From Streptomyces geranii (lineage in GTDB: Bacteria; Actinomycetota; Actinomycetes; Streptomycetales; Streptomycetaceae), in contig NZ_KZ672952.1 of NCBI RefSeq assembly GCF_002954775.1, forward strand, positions 686,883 through 750,882: a DNA stretch of 64,000 nt. The letters run 5' to 3'. Each line of letters opens with the position of its first letter. Position 1 is the first letter of the stretch. A model generated the notes under the pieces. It ran no database searches. It saw only the letters and a list, made by a program, of their open reading frames with translations, and was not told where the DNA came from. Below are positions 51,295-60,492 of the stretch, one piece after another. The position numbers were made by a program, and so were the translations under genes.

Positions 51295-52866
51295 TCACCC
51301 CGAGGCCAGCTGCTCCGCTATCTCCGCGATCCAACCGGAGGTCTTCGCCGGGTCGTTGAGGGACTCGGCCCACGCGTCCGGCTCCAACTTGTGCTTGGCG
51401 GGGCCGGATTTGAGGGCGATGAGCAGGGACCTGGCGGACTCCCGCATCTCGGCCGTGGTGTTCCGGGAGATGTCGGGGCCCGCGGCCAGGGCGTAGATCT
51501 CGCGTGCCATGGCCTGTCGTTCGCCCTTCGACACCTTCTTCCAGAACTTCATCGCGTGCTGCAGCGACTCCTTGCGGGAGGCCGCCTCCGCCGGGGTCTC
51601 GCCCTGCGGCGCCCAGCGCTCGGGGTGGTGGACCTCCTCGTAGCGCTTCGTCGCGGCGCGCAGCGCCTTGTACATGGTGACGCCGAGGACGAGACCGGCC
51701 CCGGCCCCGGCGAGGCCCCATCCGACCGGGTTGCTCGCCAGCCCGACCGTTCCCGCCGCGACCGCCGTCACGACGCCGGCCGCGGCCTTGACGGACTCGC
51801 CCCCGCCGCCGGCCGCCTCCTTGCCGATCTTGGTGAGCTGCTTCTTCCTCGCGTACTGCTGCACCTTGCTCAGTTGTTCCACGTCGTTCTCGGCCTGCTG
51901 GAGGTTCTCGGCGGCGTCGCGGGCTTCGTCCATCGCCTCCAAGGCGGCGTCGATGCCCTCGGAAACGAGCTCAAGCCGTTCCGGGCCCTCATGCTCCCAG
52001 TAGGCGTCCAGCGCGACGTAAGCCTCCGCTGCGGCCCAATTCGCCTGCACACGCGCCTCGTTGAGCCGTGCCAGTGACTCCGCCTGGACGAGGTGGGGAT
52101 CTCCCAGCTTCTTGATCTGCTTGTACTTGCCGGCCGCTCCCCCGATACGGAAGGCGGACCGCGTGGCCTTGATCGCGCCGATGGAAGCGCCGGCGATTCC
52201 GCTCGCCTCGGATGCCACCGCGGCGTCCGCCGCCTTCTGGACCTTGGTCACCTCTTTGGCGATGGCGGCGCTGTAGCTTCCCGAAGCGGCGGCGCCGACG
52301 ACCGTGTCGGCGGCCTTGGTCTTGGCCTTCTTCTTCGCCTTGTGGTGGTCGGCCCCGTTCTCGTGCTTCTTGGCGTCCTTCATGTTCTTGTACGCGTCCA
52401 TGCCACTCACCACGGTGCCGGCGGCCTCCGTGAGGAGGTTGCCCGACGCCGCGGAGGTCCCCGAGGCGGCGGCGGAGTGCTTGAGTCCCTCGTTGGCCGC
52501 GACGGCGGCCTGCTGGGTCAAGCCCGCGTTGGTGGGGGTCTGGAAGCCCTTGACGAAGGTGTCGATGGGTTCGAGATTCTTCTTGAACCTGTCGAGCAGC
52601 GCGGCGATCCGATCCCGATAGTTCTTCCTCTTCGCACCGGGCGACGCGTCGCCCTTCGCCGCCGCGCTCCCTTTCTCGCCGCCCCGAACGCGCTGCACCA
52701 CCGCGGTCGTGGCCCGGTTGCCGGCGCGGGACTGCATCTCCAGGAGGGCACGCTCCAGCGGGCGTGCGGACGCACTCCCGGTCCGACTCCCTCCCTCACG
52801 GTGCCGGGCCGATGTCAGGGAGGGCGCGGACTGCCGTGTCGGGGTGCGGTGGATCGGCGTGCTCAT
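51295..52866 (-). CDS. Large alanine-rich protein with AGNR signature, candidate injection-system cargo
   Basis: 523 residues, unrecognised as a whole. Residues 42-59 read LEMQSRAGNRATTAVVQR, the LQ-AGNRAV-LQR signature that precedes many proteins linked to extracellular contractile injection systems and DUF4157 toxins. The rest is Ala/Lys-rich helical, with a long predicted coiled region about 290-370 and a Gly/Ala hydrophobic stretch VVTAVAAGTVGLASNPVGWG near 385. No signal peptide and no catalytic motif recognised. Start ATG 52864-52866 with GGAGAGG upstream. The neighbour is a MerR gene on the same strand. No sheath, tube or baseplate gene is in the window, so the link is indirect. Confidence 0.5.
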   Translation of the reverse strand: MSTPIHRTPTRQSAPSLTSARHREGGSRTGSASARPLERALLEMQSRAGNRATTAVVQRVRGGEKGSAAAKGDASPGAKRKNYRDRIAALLDRFKKNLEPIDTFVKGFQTPTNAGLTQQAAVAANEGLKHSAAASGTSAASGNLLTEAAGTVVSGMDAYKNMKDAKKHENGADHHKAKKKAKTKAADTVVGAAASGSYSAAIAKEVTKVQKAADAAVASEASGIAGASIGAIKATRSAFRIGGAAGKYKQIKKLGDPHLVQAESLARLNEARVQANWAAAEAYVALDAYWEHEGPERLELVSEGIDAALEAMDEARDAAENLQQAENDVEQLSKVQQYARKKQLTKIGKEAAGGGGESVKAAAGVVTAVAAGTVGLASNPVGWGLAGAGAGLVLGVTMYKALRAATKRYEEVHHPERWAPQGETPAEAASRKESLQHAMKFWKKVSKGERQAMAREIYALAAGPDISRNTTAEMRESARSLLIALKSGPAKHKLEPDAWAESLNDPAKTSGWIAEIAEQLASG

Positions 52867-53047
52867 GGAAGGACCTCTCCTGTACCGGACCGGGCGAGGC
52901 GAAGGTAGCCGGACCTGGCCAACAGAAGGGGTACGGCGGAGAAACTCCCCACGGAGAGTGTGGGACGCGTGTGATGGACCCACCGGCGTGCACCATCTGC
53001 CGGCCGGGGTGAACACGACGCGGCAACAGCCGCTCGGGATCGGGAAC

Positions 53048-53938
53048 TCAGTCGCGGGTGGCGAGTTCCTGGGCCAGTTCGGCGCAGCGCACTCGGGCCG
53101 GGGAGAAGTCGTGGGGCAGCTTGGTGACCGCCTCGAACGCGCTCATGCCACCGTCCTTGGCATCCCGCTCCGGTGTGTCTTCGGCGTCCTCGGGGTGTGC
53201 AGGGTCCAGGGCATCGAGGAGGGCTTCTTCGTCTTCCGCGATCCCTGACTCTTCGATCACCGCCATCAGGGTCTTCTCGAAGGCGTGACGCTGGGCGGCC
53301 GTCGCGGCGACGCGCGGGTCGCCGACGGCGACGGTGTCGTCGAGTGCTTCCTCGGCGGTGTCCACCCGGTCGGACTCGGCCCGGAGTTCGGGATGGGTGG
53401 CCAGCGCGATGAACCGTGATGCCTGCACGGCCGCGCCGAGAGGGCCGAAGATCCGCTCGGTGACGAGCAGGGTGTCCAGGTCCGCCTGACGCAGCGAGCC
53501 CTCGGGAAGATTCTTCAGACGGCCGCTGACTGCCTCGGAGAGCAGGCCCGTCCGGCTGCCCTCGGCCCGCATCCGCCGCACGCGGGCCCGCTGGCGGGCC
53601 AGCTCCGCCTCCTGGGCGGCGAGGGCCCCTTCCAGCCGGGCCAGGGTGACCTCTATGCCGTCACCTTCGTTTTCGGCGGACCCGGCCACGGTGGCGGTGG
53701 CGGTGATGAAGGCGTCACGGATGTCGTCCAGGGCGATTCCCGCGTCGGCCATCTTCCGGATCCACAGCAGCCGGACCACGTCCTGGAATCCGTAGCGGCG
53801 GCGGCCGTCGCCGCCCCGTCCGGGTTCGGGGATCAGGCCCATGTCGTGGTAGTGCCGGATCGCCCGCGGTGTCGTGCCCACGAGGGCCGCCACGTCACCG
53901 ATCTTGGCCTGTCGCGACACGAAGAAGGAAATGGGCAT
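53048..53938 (-). CDS. MerR family transcriptional regulator
   Basis: 296 residues from ATG 53936-53938. N-terminal MerR winged helix: KIGDVAALVGTTPRAIRHYH, DMGLIPEPGRGGDGRRRYGF, VVRLLWIRKMADAGIALDDI; then a coiled region LAAQEAELARQRARVRRMR. The C-terminal half (about 150 residues) is unusually long and lacks the cysteines of metal-sensing members, so an organic ligand or protein partner may be sensed. It is upstream of the AGNR-motif gene with 181 bases between; they may be a pair. Confidence 0.85.
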   Translation of the reverse strand: MPISFFVSRQAKIGDVAALVGTTPRAIRHYHDMGLIPEPGRGGDGRRRYGFQDVVRLLWIRKMADAGIALDDIRDAFITATATVAGSAENEGDGIEVTLARLEGALAAQEAELARQRARVRRMRAEGSRTGLLSEAVSGRLKNLPEGSLRQADLDTLLVTERIFGPLGAAVQASRFIALATHPELRAESDRVDTAEEALDDTVAVGDPRVAATAAQRHAFEKTLMAVIEESGIAEDEEALLDALDPAHPEDAEDTPERDAKDGGMSAFEAVTKLPHDFSPARVRCAELAQELATRD

Positions 53939-54059
53939 CGGTGAAGGGCCTTTCACACACGGACGAGGACAACTCCACCTGATCACATGACGCTACGGCA
54001 GGTGCAAACCTGCGCCTGCACCGCCACGTCGAGCCGTCCCGAACAGCACCAGCCAAGCA

Positions 54060-54470
54060 AAGCCCTCACCGTCGGCGGCCGGCGGTTCGGTCACGGCCTG
54101 TTCCGGCTTGCCCAACTGCCGCCAGGCGCGCGCGAGATCGGTGCACATGCGGCTTAGACGCTCGGCGGTCGTGAGCTGTTCAGGCGGCAAGCCGCAGGGT
54201 GCGACCGGCTTCGAGGGCTGCGCCTGCTGCGGGAGGCGGTGACCGGCCGCCCGCTGGGCTTCCTGGATCATCGCGGGAACCCGGTGGCGGTCCCCGGCGA
54301 CGGCGGCCGTGTACGAGGTGGTGCAGGCCGGCCCTGGTGGCGCAGGACAATCGCCGACTCGCGGGCGGCTGCCGCGACGACGAGTGCGGAGCCGGAAAGG
54401 TCCGCGTACGTGATGCCCCGGTCGGCAGTCAGCCGGGCCTGCTGGTGACCGCCGAGTTTGCCGAGGAACT
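54060..54470 (-). pseudogene. Remnant of HTH/TPR-type regulator C-terminus
   Basis: Two frames on the minus strand carry recognisable pieces: QQARLTADRGITYADLSGSA with LVVAAAARESAIVLRHQGR, then in another frame YTAAVAGDRHRVPAMIQEA, QRAAGH and later TTAERLSRMCTDLARAWRQL with GKPEQAVTE. They resemble the TPR-like tail of Streptomyces helix-turn-helix regulators. The N-terminal DNA-binding part is not found and the frame is broken, so this is probably a decaying gene. Assignment is tentative. Confidence 0.35.
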
Positions 54471-54690
54471 GGGCGATCGGCGTGCAGGAGGCCGAGAGCC
54501 TCGCGCAGCCCAGTTCCGTACGAGACCGGGCGGCGAGACGACCGTCACCGAGCAGCCCCGGAAGCCTCCCGGCCGGCTCGGCGTGCCGGCTGCCGTGAGC
54601 AGCAATGCGACGTCGCATGGGGTCCTTCTCGCCCACGCCAACGAACGTCAGCAGCCGCGCGGCTGCCTGCCGGCCGGCACGTAGGACGCG

Positions 54691-55335
54691 ATGCTCCACG
54701 ACACACCCGCCCGGCAGATGAGGACGCCGATGCCCATCGCGACTCCTCGCCCGGAGCTGTGCGATGTCCCAGGCGGCGGCAGCGACATCGGCCAGCCCAT
54801 GCGGTCCAGTTCCGCCCCGCACCTCGACCAGGTCTCCTTCGCCCCGCAGAACCTGCACATCGGCGCCTCGACCGGCTTCTCGTCCACGGCGGTCGCCCAG
54901 CACAGCGGGCTCTGCCTGGAAAACCCCGGCCAGTCGACGGCCGACGGCACCCAGCTCCAGCAGAACACCTGCGGCACCGGCCAGGAGCAGCGCTTCGACT
55001 TCCACCCCGTCAGCGGCGCCACCGACACCTACACCGTCGTCAACCACTCCAGCGGCAAGTGCCTCGACATCTCAGCCTTCTCCACCGCCAACGGGGGCGC
55101 CGTCCAGCAGTGGACCTGCCACGGCGGCACCAACCAGCGCTTCACACTGAACGCCGTGACCGCGCTGGGCAACAGCCACGACTACCAGCTCGTCGCCGTC
55201 AACAGCGGCAAGTGCGTGGACGTCAGCGGCATCTCCACCGCCACCGGCGCCAAGGTCCACCAGTGGACCTGCGACGCGGCGAGCGCCCTGACCACCAAGA
55301 AGAACCAGATCTGGCGACTCACCGGAAAGGACTGA
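54691..55335 (+). pseudogene. Ricin-type lectin (CBM13) domain, probably a truncated secreted protein
   Basis: The frame from the ATG at 54691 to 55335 (214 residues) contains about two and a half ricin-B repeats: SGLCLENPGQSTADGTQLQQ, SGKCLDISAFSTANGGAVQQ with WTCHGG, SGKCVDVSGISTATGAKVHQ with WTCDA, and a final QIWRLTGKD. Such domains are normally at the C-terminus of secreted glycosidases. Here no signal peptide or catalytic domain precedes it and the first 45 residues have no match, so the gene seems to have lost its 5' part. Confidence 0.55.
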
Positions 55336-55611
55336 CAGGCGGCGCATCCCGCTGCCCCATCCGCCGAACCGGCGATGACACGGGCCCGTACTCCCCTGCG
55401 GCGCCCTGCCAGAGGGCCACGACACCCCGGTCGTGGCCCTCTGGGCGCTCGCGACCACGGCATTCGGCGACTGTCAGGTCAAGCTCCAACAGCGCATTGA
55501 GGGTGATCCGTTGCCCGCCTGCTCAATGGGACGCCGTCTGAACTTCGGGACCGTTCCGTCCCGACGAGAGCGAGAGCCGCTCCGCCTGTCGCCCCGGTAC
55601 CGTGGCTTCGC

Positions 55612-56508
55612 ATGACCGACGCCGAGATCGAGATCACCGCGGACCTGGTCCGCGACCTGCTGCAGGAGCAGCATCCGGACCTCGCAGGGCTGGCCATCCG
55701 GGAGGTGGCGGGCGGCTGGGGCAACCAAATGTGGCGCCTCGGGGACGAGTTGGCCGTGCGCATGCAGCGCATGGACCCGACCCCGGAGCTCCAGCTGAAG
55801 GAACGGCGGTGGCTACCGGTGCTGGCCCCGCGCCTGCCGCTCCCGGTGCCGCTCCCGGTGCGGCTCGGCAACCCGTCCGAGCGCTTCCCCAAGCACTGGA
55901 CCGTGATGACATGGGTTCCGGGCGAGCCGCTGGACCACGGCACGATCAGCCGCGGCGCCCACGCGGCCGACACGCTTGCGGGCTTCCTCCGCGCACTCCA
56001 TGTGGAGGCACCCGTCGAGGCGCCGGTCTCTACGGACTTCGGTACTCACCCCAAGAACTGCGCGGACGGCTTCGAGAACTTCTTCCGGGCCGTGTGCCCC
56101 GACGACATCGCTGCCGACGTCCGGGCCGTGTGGGACGACGCCGTCGCGGCCCAGGAGTGGGAGGGCCCGCCGGTGTGGGTGCACTGCGATCTCCATCCCG
56201 CGAACGTCGTCGTCTCGAACGGAACGCTCTCGGGCATCGTCGACTTCGGTGCCTTGTCCGCCGGCGATCCGGCGTGGGACCTCGCAGCCGCATGGGTGCT
56301 GCTGCCCGCGGGCATGGCCTCACGGTTCTTCGACATGTACGCGCGTGCGGACGAGGCGACGATCCGGCGTGCCCGCGGGCTGGCCGCTGTGAAGAGCCTG
56401 TTCCTGATGCTCATGGGGCAGAACGGAGAACGGGGCCTTCCCGGCGGCAAACCGCACTGGGGGCCTGCGGGCCGGGCGGCACTTGAGCGTGTTCTGAAGG
56501 GTGCTTGA
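55612..56508 (+). CDS. Aminoglycoside phosphotransferase-fold small-molecule kinase
   Basis: 298 residues. Brenner box H191-C-D193-LHPAN (catalytic Asp), DFG-like D211-F-G and D219-P-A-W-D. N-lobe GGWGNQMWRLGDELAVRMQR has Arg where Lys is common, as in many actinomycete members. Members phosphorylate aminoglycosides, choline, homoserine or unknown metabolites. No resistance context here. Start ATG at 55612, with no strong ribosome site. Confidence 0.85.
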   Translation: MTDAEIEITADLVRDLLQEQHPDLAGLAIREVAGGWGNQMWRLGDELAVRMQRMDPTPELQLKERRWLPVLAPRLPLPVPLPVRLGNPSERFPKHWTVMTWVPGEPLDHGTISRGAHAADTLAGFLRALHVEAPVEAPVSTDFGTHPKNCADGFENFFRAVCPDDIAADVRAVWDDAVAAQEWEGPPVWVHCDLHPANVVVSNGTLSGIVDFGALSAGDPAWDLAAAWVLLPAGMASRFFDMYARADEATIRRARGLAAVKSLFLMLMGQNGERGLPGGKPHWGPAGRAALERVLKGA

Positions 56509-56822
56509 CGCACGCTTCCGGCACAGCGCAGCCGACACCTTCCTCTACGGCTTCCCGTATCTGATCCGCCTGATCGACCGCCGTCCTCGGCAGCGGCTGC
56601 GCCGCATCGGCAACGCCTTCTCGCCGAGAGCACCACCACCAGGAGGCGTACGAGGTCCTCCCAGCCTCCAGGCCACCCATGCCGGGGAGAACAAGACGGG
56701 CGACCGGCAGGCGGTGCGCCACACGGAACGGCCACGCGTGCGGTGCCGACGGGCGCACCGCGTATACGAAGCGGCATGCGCACAAGCACGGCCCTGCGAT
56801 CGAGACCGTGTCGAGTACGAAG
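56509..56822. other. 314-base intergenic region, no feature recognised
   Basis: Between the kinase-fold gene and the end of the FAH gene at 56823. Short frames on both strands lack family signatures, and I see no strong hairpin, dyad or tRNA-like fold. Confidence 0.4.
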
Positions 56823-57767
56823 TCACTGCCTGCGGCGTGCGGGAGGCAGGGGCACGGGTTCGACGCCCTCGACGACGGTGTTGCTGATCACGCCGATGCC
56901 CTCGACCGTCATGGTGACCGTGTCACCGGGGGTCAGCGGCGGGGGTTCGAAGGCGCCGGCGCGACCCCAGAGTTCGGCCAGGCAGCCGCCGTTGCCGCAG
57001 GTGCCGGAGCCCAGGACGTCGCCGGGACGGATCCAGGTGCCTCGGGAGGCATACGCGGTCATCTCCTCGAACGTCCAGGCCATGGCGGCCAGTTGATCCT
57101 GGCCGACGGTCTCGCCGTTGACCTGGACGGTCAGGGCGAGGTCGAGGAAGCCCTCCGGGTCGCGGTGGGGTTCCAGTTCATCGGCGGTGACGAGCCAGGG
57201 GCCGAGGGTGGTGGCGGTGTCCTTGCCCTTGGCCGGGCCGAGTTTCACCCTCATCTCGCGGCCCTGGAGGTCGCGGGCGGACCAGTCGTTGAGGATCGTG
57301 TAGCCGAGGATGTGCTCGCGTGCCCGCTCGGGGGTGAGATCCCGGCCCGCTTTGCCGATGACGGCGGCCACTTCCAGTTCGAAGTCGAAGCGCAGACAGC
57401 CTGGCGGCAGGGGTACGTCGTCGTGGGCGCCGATCATCGCGTACGGGTTGGTGAAGTAGAACGCGGGGGCCTCGTACCACTCCTCGGGGACGGTGTCGCC
57501 GTATCCCCGGGCGACGCCCTCGACGTGGCTCTCGAAGGTCATGTAGTCGCGCACGGTCGGCGGTTCCAGCGGTGGCAGCAGCCGTACGTCCGTCAGGGGC
57601 AGCGGCAGGGTGCCGGTCAGGGCGCGTTCGCCCGCCGCCCGCAGGGACTGCTCGCCCTCCACGATCAGGTCCAGCAGCTCGACGGGATATTCGAACGGGT
57701 GGACCTGGTCGCCGACAACGGCTCCCGACCGCCGTTTCCCGTCGTGGACGAAGGTCGCGAACCTCAT
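56823..57767 (-). CDS. FAH family hydrolase 3
   Basis: 314 residues, ATG at 57765-57767 overlapping the MFS stop by four bases. Same motif order as FAH 1 (42393): YMTFESHVEGVARGYGD, FYFTNPYAMIGAHDDVPLP, FDFELEVAAVIGKAGRDLTP, GYTILNDWSARDLQGREM and GSGTCGNGGCLAELWGR. It is the last gene of a minus-strand operon with MFS and metallo-beta-lactamase genes. Probably hydrolyses an acylpyruvate or lactone-derived keto acid, parallel to the main cluster but under a separate TetR. Confidence 0.87.
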   Translation of the reverse strand: MRFATFVHDGKRRSGAVVGDQVHPFEYPVELLDLIVEGEQSLRAAGERALTGTLPLPLTDVRLLPPLEPPTVRDYMTFESHVEGVARGYGDTVPEEWYEAPAFYFTNPYAMIGAHDDVPLPPGCLRFDFELEVAAVIGKAGRDLTPERAREHILGYTILNDWSARDLQGREMRVKLGPAKGKDTATTLGPWLVTADELEPHRDPEGFLDLALTVQVNGETVGQDQLAAMAWTFEEMTAYASRGTWIRPGDVLGSGTCGNGGCLAELWGRAGAFEPPPLTPGDTVTMTVEGIGVISNTVVEGVEPVPLPPARRRQ

Positions 57768-59377
57768 GCCGTGCTCCCCTCCGCCTCGGCGGGCCGGGTG
57801 CCACCGGTCCGGAAGCCGACGAATACGGCGGCGATCACGGCGGCGACCGCACAGGCGACGGCGGTGAGGATCAGGCCGTTGTTGTAGCCGTGGGCCAGGG
57901 CGTCGGTGGTGTAGGGGGCGAGTTTGGCGCTGAGCGGGCCGAGGTCGGCGGTGTGCAGGGCGATCGGGCCGCCCTCGTGCAGGACTGCTGCGGCGATGCC
58001 GTGCTCCTTAGGGGTGAGGCCCAAGTCGGCCAGCCCGCCGGTGAGTTGACTCGACGCCAGGCCGAGGGCTACGGCGCCGACGACCGCCGGGCCGAGGGTC
58101 TGGCCGAGGTCGCGGACCAGGCTGGTGGTGGCGCTGGCCATGCCGGTCAGGGCGGGCGGTACGACGTTGACGGCGGCGGCGGTGATGGCGGCGACGACCA
58201 GGCCGAAGCCGACGCCGTTGAGCACCAGCGGCCCGAGCAGGGGCACCAGGCCGGTCTCGTCGATCGGCACCGCCCGCAGCCACAGTTGGGCGACGGCCAG
58301 CGAGACGAACCCGGTGACCAGCATGGGGCCGGGTCCGACACGGTGCAGCAGACGGACCAGCAGCGGCCAGATGAACGGGGTGATGCCCTGGACGACCAGG
58401 AAGGGCACCGCCGTCCGGAAGGGGCTCTGGTGCTGGATGACGCCGAGGCGGATGCTCAGGTCGTACGCGCCGCCGAGGAAGCCGAACATGCCGATCACCG
58501 CCATCGCGGCCGACGCGGCGAAGGCCGGCACGCGGAACAGCTCCAGGCGCAGCATCGGGGCCACGCTGCGGTTCTCCACCAGCACGAACGCGGCGAGGAA
58601 CACGGCGAAGGCGACGAAGCACGCGACGACGGGCGCCGAGCCCCAGCCGTCGGAGGGGCCCTGGATGATGCCGTACAGGAGAGTCAGCATGGCCACGGCG
58701 ATGGCGATCTGCCCCGGCCAGTCGAGCGAGCGGCCCTCGGGGGCGCTGGACTCGGCGGCCAGCAGCCGGGCACCCACCGCGGTGAGCACGGCGAGCACTC
58801 CGGTCACGCCGAACGCCCACTGGAACGCGACGTGTTCGACGATCCCGCCGGACATCAGCGGGGCGATCAGGGCACCCAGCGACAGGGCCGTGGTCCAGGA
58901 GGCCAGTCCTTTGGCGCGCGCGGCCGGTGTCGGCGTGGCGGCGATGACCATCGCCAGGGAGGCGGGAAAGAGCGCGGCGGCTCCGATTCCGGAGATCGCC
59001 TGACCGGTGATCAGCTGGGCCGCCGAGTCGGAGGTGGCCGACACCAGATAGCCGACGGCGGACAGCAGCGCCGCGCCGACCACGAGTTTCCTACGTCCGT
59101 ACAGGTCGCCCACGACGCCGAAGGTCAGCGCGAGGACGGCGGCGGGCACCAGGAAGGCGTCGCTGATCCAGGTCAGTTCGCCGCCGGACGTCTGGAGGGT
59201 GCGCTGCATGACGCCGTTGATCGCGGCGGGCAGGACCAGCCCGATCTGGGCCAGGCAGACGGCCAGACAGCCGGCGATGATCGTGCCGGTGCGGCGGGCC
59301 GTGGAAGCCGTGTCGGCCGTGGCTTCACCGGACGACGGGGCGGCGGCGGGTGGGTCGTGGGCGGGAGTGGAGACCAT
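57764..59377 (-). CDS. MFS transporter, DHA2 (14-TM) family
   Basis: 537 residues, ATG at 59375-59377 with GGAGGAG upstream. About fourteen hydrophobic segments; the conserved loop VGDLYGRRKLVVGAALL and the mid-helix LITGQAISGIGAAALFPASL fit the EmrB/QacA-type drug/proton antiporters. It is between the metallo-hydrolase and FAH genes, 40 bases from the former, coupled by a 4-base overlap to the latter. Likely exports or imports the operon's substrate; multidrug function is possible. Confidence 0.9.
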   Translation of the reverse strand: MVSTPAHDPPAAAPSSGEATADTASTARRTGTIIAGCLAVCLAQIGLVLPAAINGVMQRTLQTSGGELTWISDAFLVPAAVLALTFGVVGDLYGRRKLVVGAALLSAVGYLVSATSDSAAQLITGQAISGIGAAALFPASLAMVIAATPTPAARAKGLASWTTALSLGALIAPLMSGGIVEHVAFQWAFGVTGVLAVLTAVGARLLAAESSAPEGRSLDWPGQIAIAVAMLTLLYGIIQGPSDGWGSAPVVACFVAFAVFLAAFVLVENRSVAPMLRLELFRVPAFAASAAMAVIGMFGFLGGAYDLSIRLGVIQHQSPFRTAVPFLVVQGITPFIWPLLVRLLHRVGPGPMLVTGFVSLAVAQLWLRAVPIDETGLVPLLGPLVLNGVGFGLVVAAITAAAVNVVPPALTGMASATTSLVRDLGQTLGPAVVGAVALGLASSQLTGGLADLGLTPKEHGIAAAVLHEGGPIALHTADLGPLSAKLAPYTTDALAHGYNNGLILTAVACAVAAVIAAVFVGFRTGGTRPAEAEGSTA

Positions 59378-59417
59378 GTCTCCTCCTTGCGGGGTCGGAG
59401 CAGGCGGGGAGGCGTCG

Positions 59418-60356
59418 TCAGACGCGGGGGCAGAGTTCGGCCATGCGGCCGAAGAGGGCGGGGCCGTCGAGCGGGGGCAGTGCGGGGTCGAGTTCCCGGT
59501 AGACGGTGTGGACGTTGACGGCGAGGCGTTCGCTCTCGTCCAGGTCGGCGAAGCGGCCGAGGCGGATGTCGCGGGCCGCGTCCAGGGCCGGCATTCCGGC
59601 GGTGAAGCGGGCGGTGGCCTGCTCATGGACGTATTCGAGGTAGTCGCGGATCTCACGGACCGTCCGCTTGGTGGTGACGGGGCCGTGGCCGGGTACGACG
59701 GTGTCCGCGTCGAGGTCCAGCAGCAGATCGCAGGCGGCGAGCCAGCGGGCGAAGGGGCCGTGCCAGACAACCGGGGTCGCGCCGGCGAAGACGATGTCGC
59801 CGGTGTAGACGGTCCGGGCCCGCGGCACGTGGACGATCGTGTCGCCGGCGCTGTGCGCGGGACCCACGTCGATGAGGCGGACCTCGGTGCCGCCGATGTC
59901 CAGGACGGTCTCGCCGTCGAAGGTCCGGTTCGGGAGGGCGGGTTCGATGCCGGTGTGGTCGAAGCGGCCGAAGATCCGGCGCGCGAAGTGCCCGGCGGGG
60001 CTGTCCATCCCGGTCAGCGCCCGCATCTCGGCCGGACCCACCTGACGCATGTCCGCCAGGGACCCGCGGGCGGCGATGATCTCGGCGTGGGCCACGAGCT
60101 GGTTGCCGAACCAGTGGTCGCCGTTGCCGTGGGTGTTGACCACGGTGGTGATCGGCGCGACGTCGGTCAGCGGGGCCAGCGCGTCGAGCATGATCCTGGT
60201 CAGCCGCAGGTCGTAGAGGGTGTCGACGAGCACTGACGCGCCCCGGCCGGTGATCAGCCCGGCGTTGCTCATGCCCCAGCCCGCATCGCCCGCGATCCAG
60301 GCGTGACAGCCGTGTCCGAGTTCGACACGGCCTGTCCGGGATGCCACGGAAGCCAC
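59418..60356 (-). CDS. Metallo-beta-lactamase fold hydrolase
   Basis: 312 residues, GTG start at 60354-60356 after AGGAGG. The metal motif reads NTHGNGDHWFG, with Asn in place of the middle His of HxHxDH, as in several actinomycete members; further ligands are IDVGPAHSAGDTIVHVP and TVVPGHGPVTTK. This branch hydrolyses lactones or thioesters and is not a known resistance group. First gene of an operon with MFS and FAH; divergent from the TetR gene at 60493. Confidence 0.87.
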   Translation of the reverse strand: MASVASRTGRVELGHGCHAWIAGDAGWGMSNAGLITGRGASVLVDTLYDLRLTRIMLDALAPLTDVAPITTVVNTHGNGDHWFGNQLVAHAEIIAARGSLADMRQVGPAEMRALTGMDSPAGHFARRIFGRFDHTGIEPALPNRTFDGETVLDIGGTEVRLIDVGPAHSAGDTIVHVPRARTVYTGDIVFAGATPVVWHGPFARWLAACDLLLDLDADTVVPGHGPVTTKRTVREIRDYLEYVHEQATARFTAGMPALDAARDIRLGRFADLDESERLAVNVHTVYRELDPALPPLDGPALFGRMAELCPRV

Positions 60357-60405
60357 GTTGCCTCCTGTCCGGCCCCGCACAGACGGCGAGACCTGGGTTC
60401 ATTTC

Positions 60406-60419
60406 TGGACTGAAGTCCA
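60406..60419. promoter_or_regulatory. TetR-type operator TGGACT-GA-AGTCCA
   Basis: A perfect 14-bp palindrome in the 136-base gap between the divergent metallo-hydrolase (60356) and TetR (60493) genes, followed by ATCAATGG. The placement suits dual control of the catabolic operon and autoregulation. Confidence 0.65.
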
Positions 60420-60492
60420 TCAATGGCCGACAATCTAAGAAAATGGTGTGGCGGCGTCAATACCCCGGCGGCCCTGTGCTGTACTGACGGCC

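Noticed and set aside
42420..57767. FAH 1 and FAH 3 as duplicate copies of one recent event
   Set aside because: Motif order is the same, but differences are spread over the whole length and contexts differ, so an old paralogy is likelier.
57572..59518. Plus-strand frame rich in Gly/Gln/Arg/Asp opposite the DHA2 transporter
   Set aside because: Antisense of hydrophobic codons gives such hydrophilic sequences; no homology recognised.
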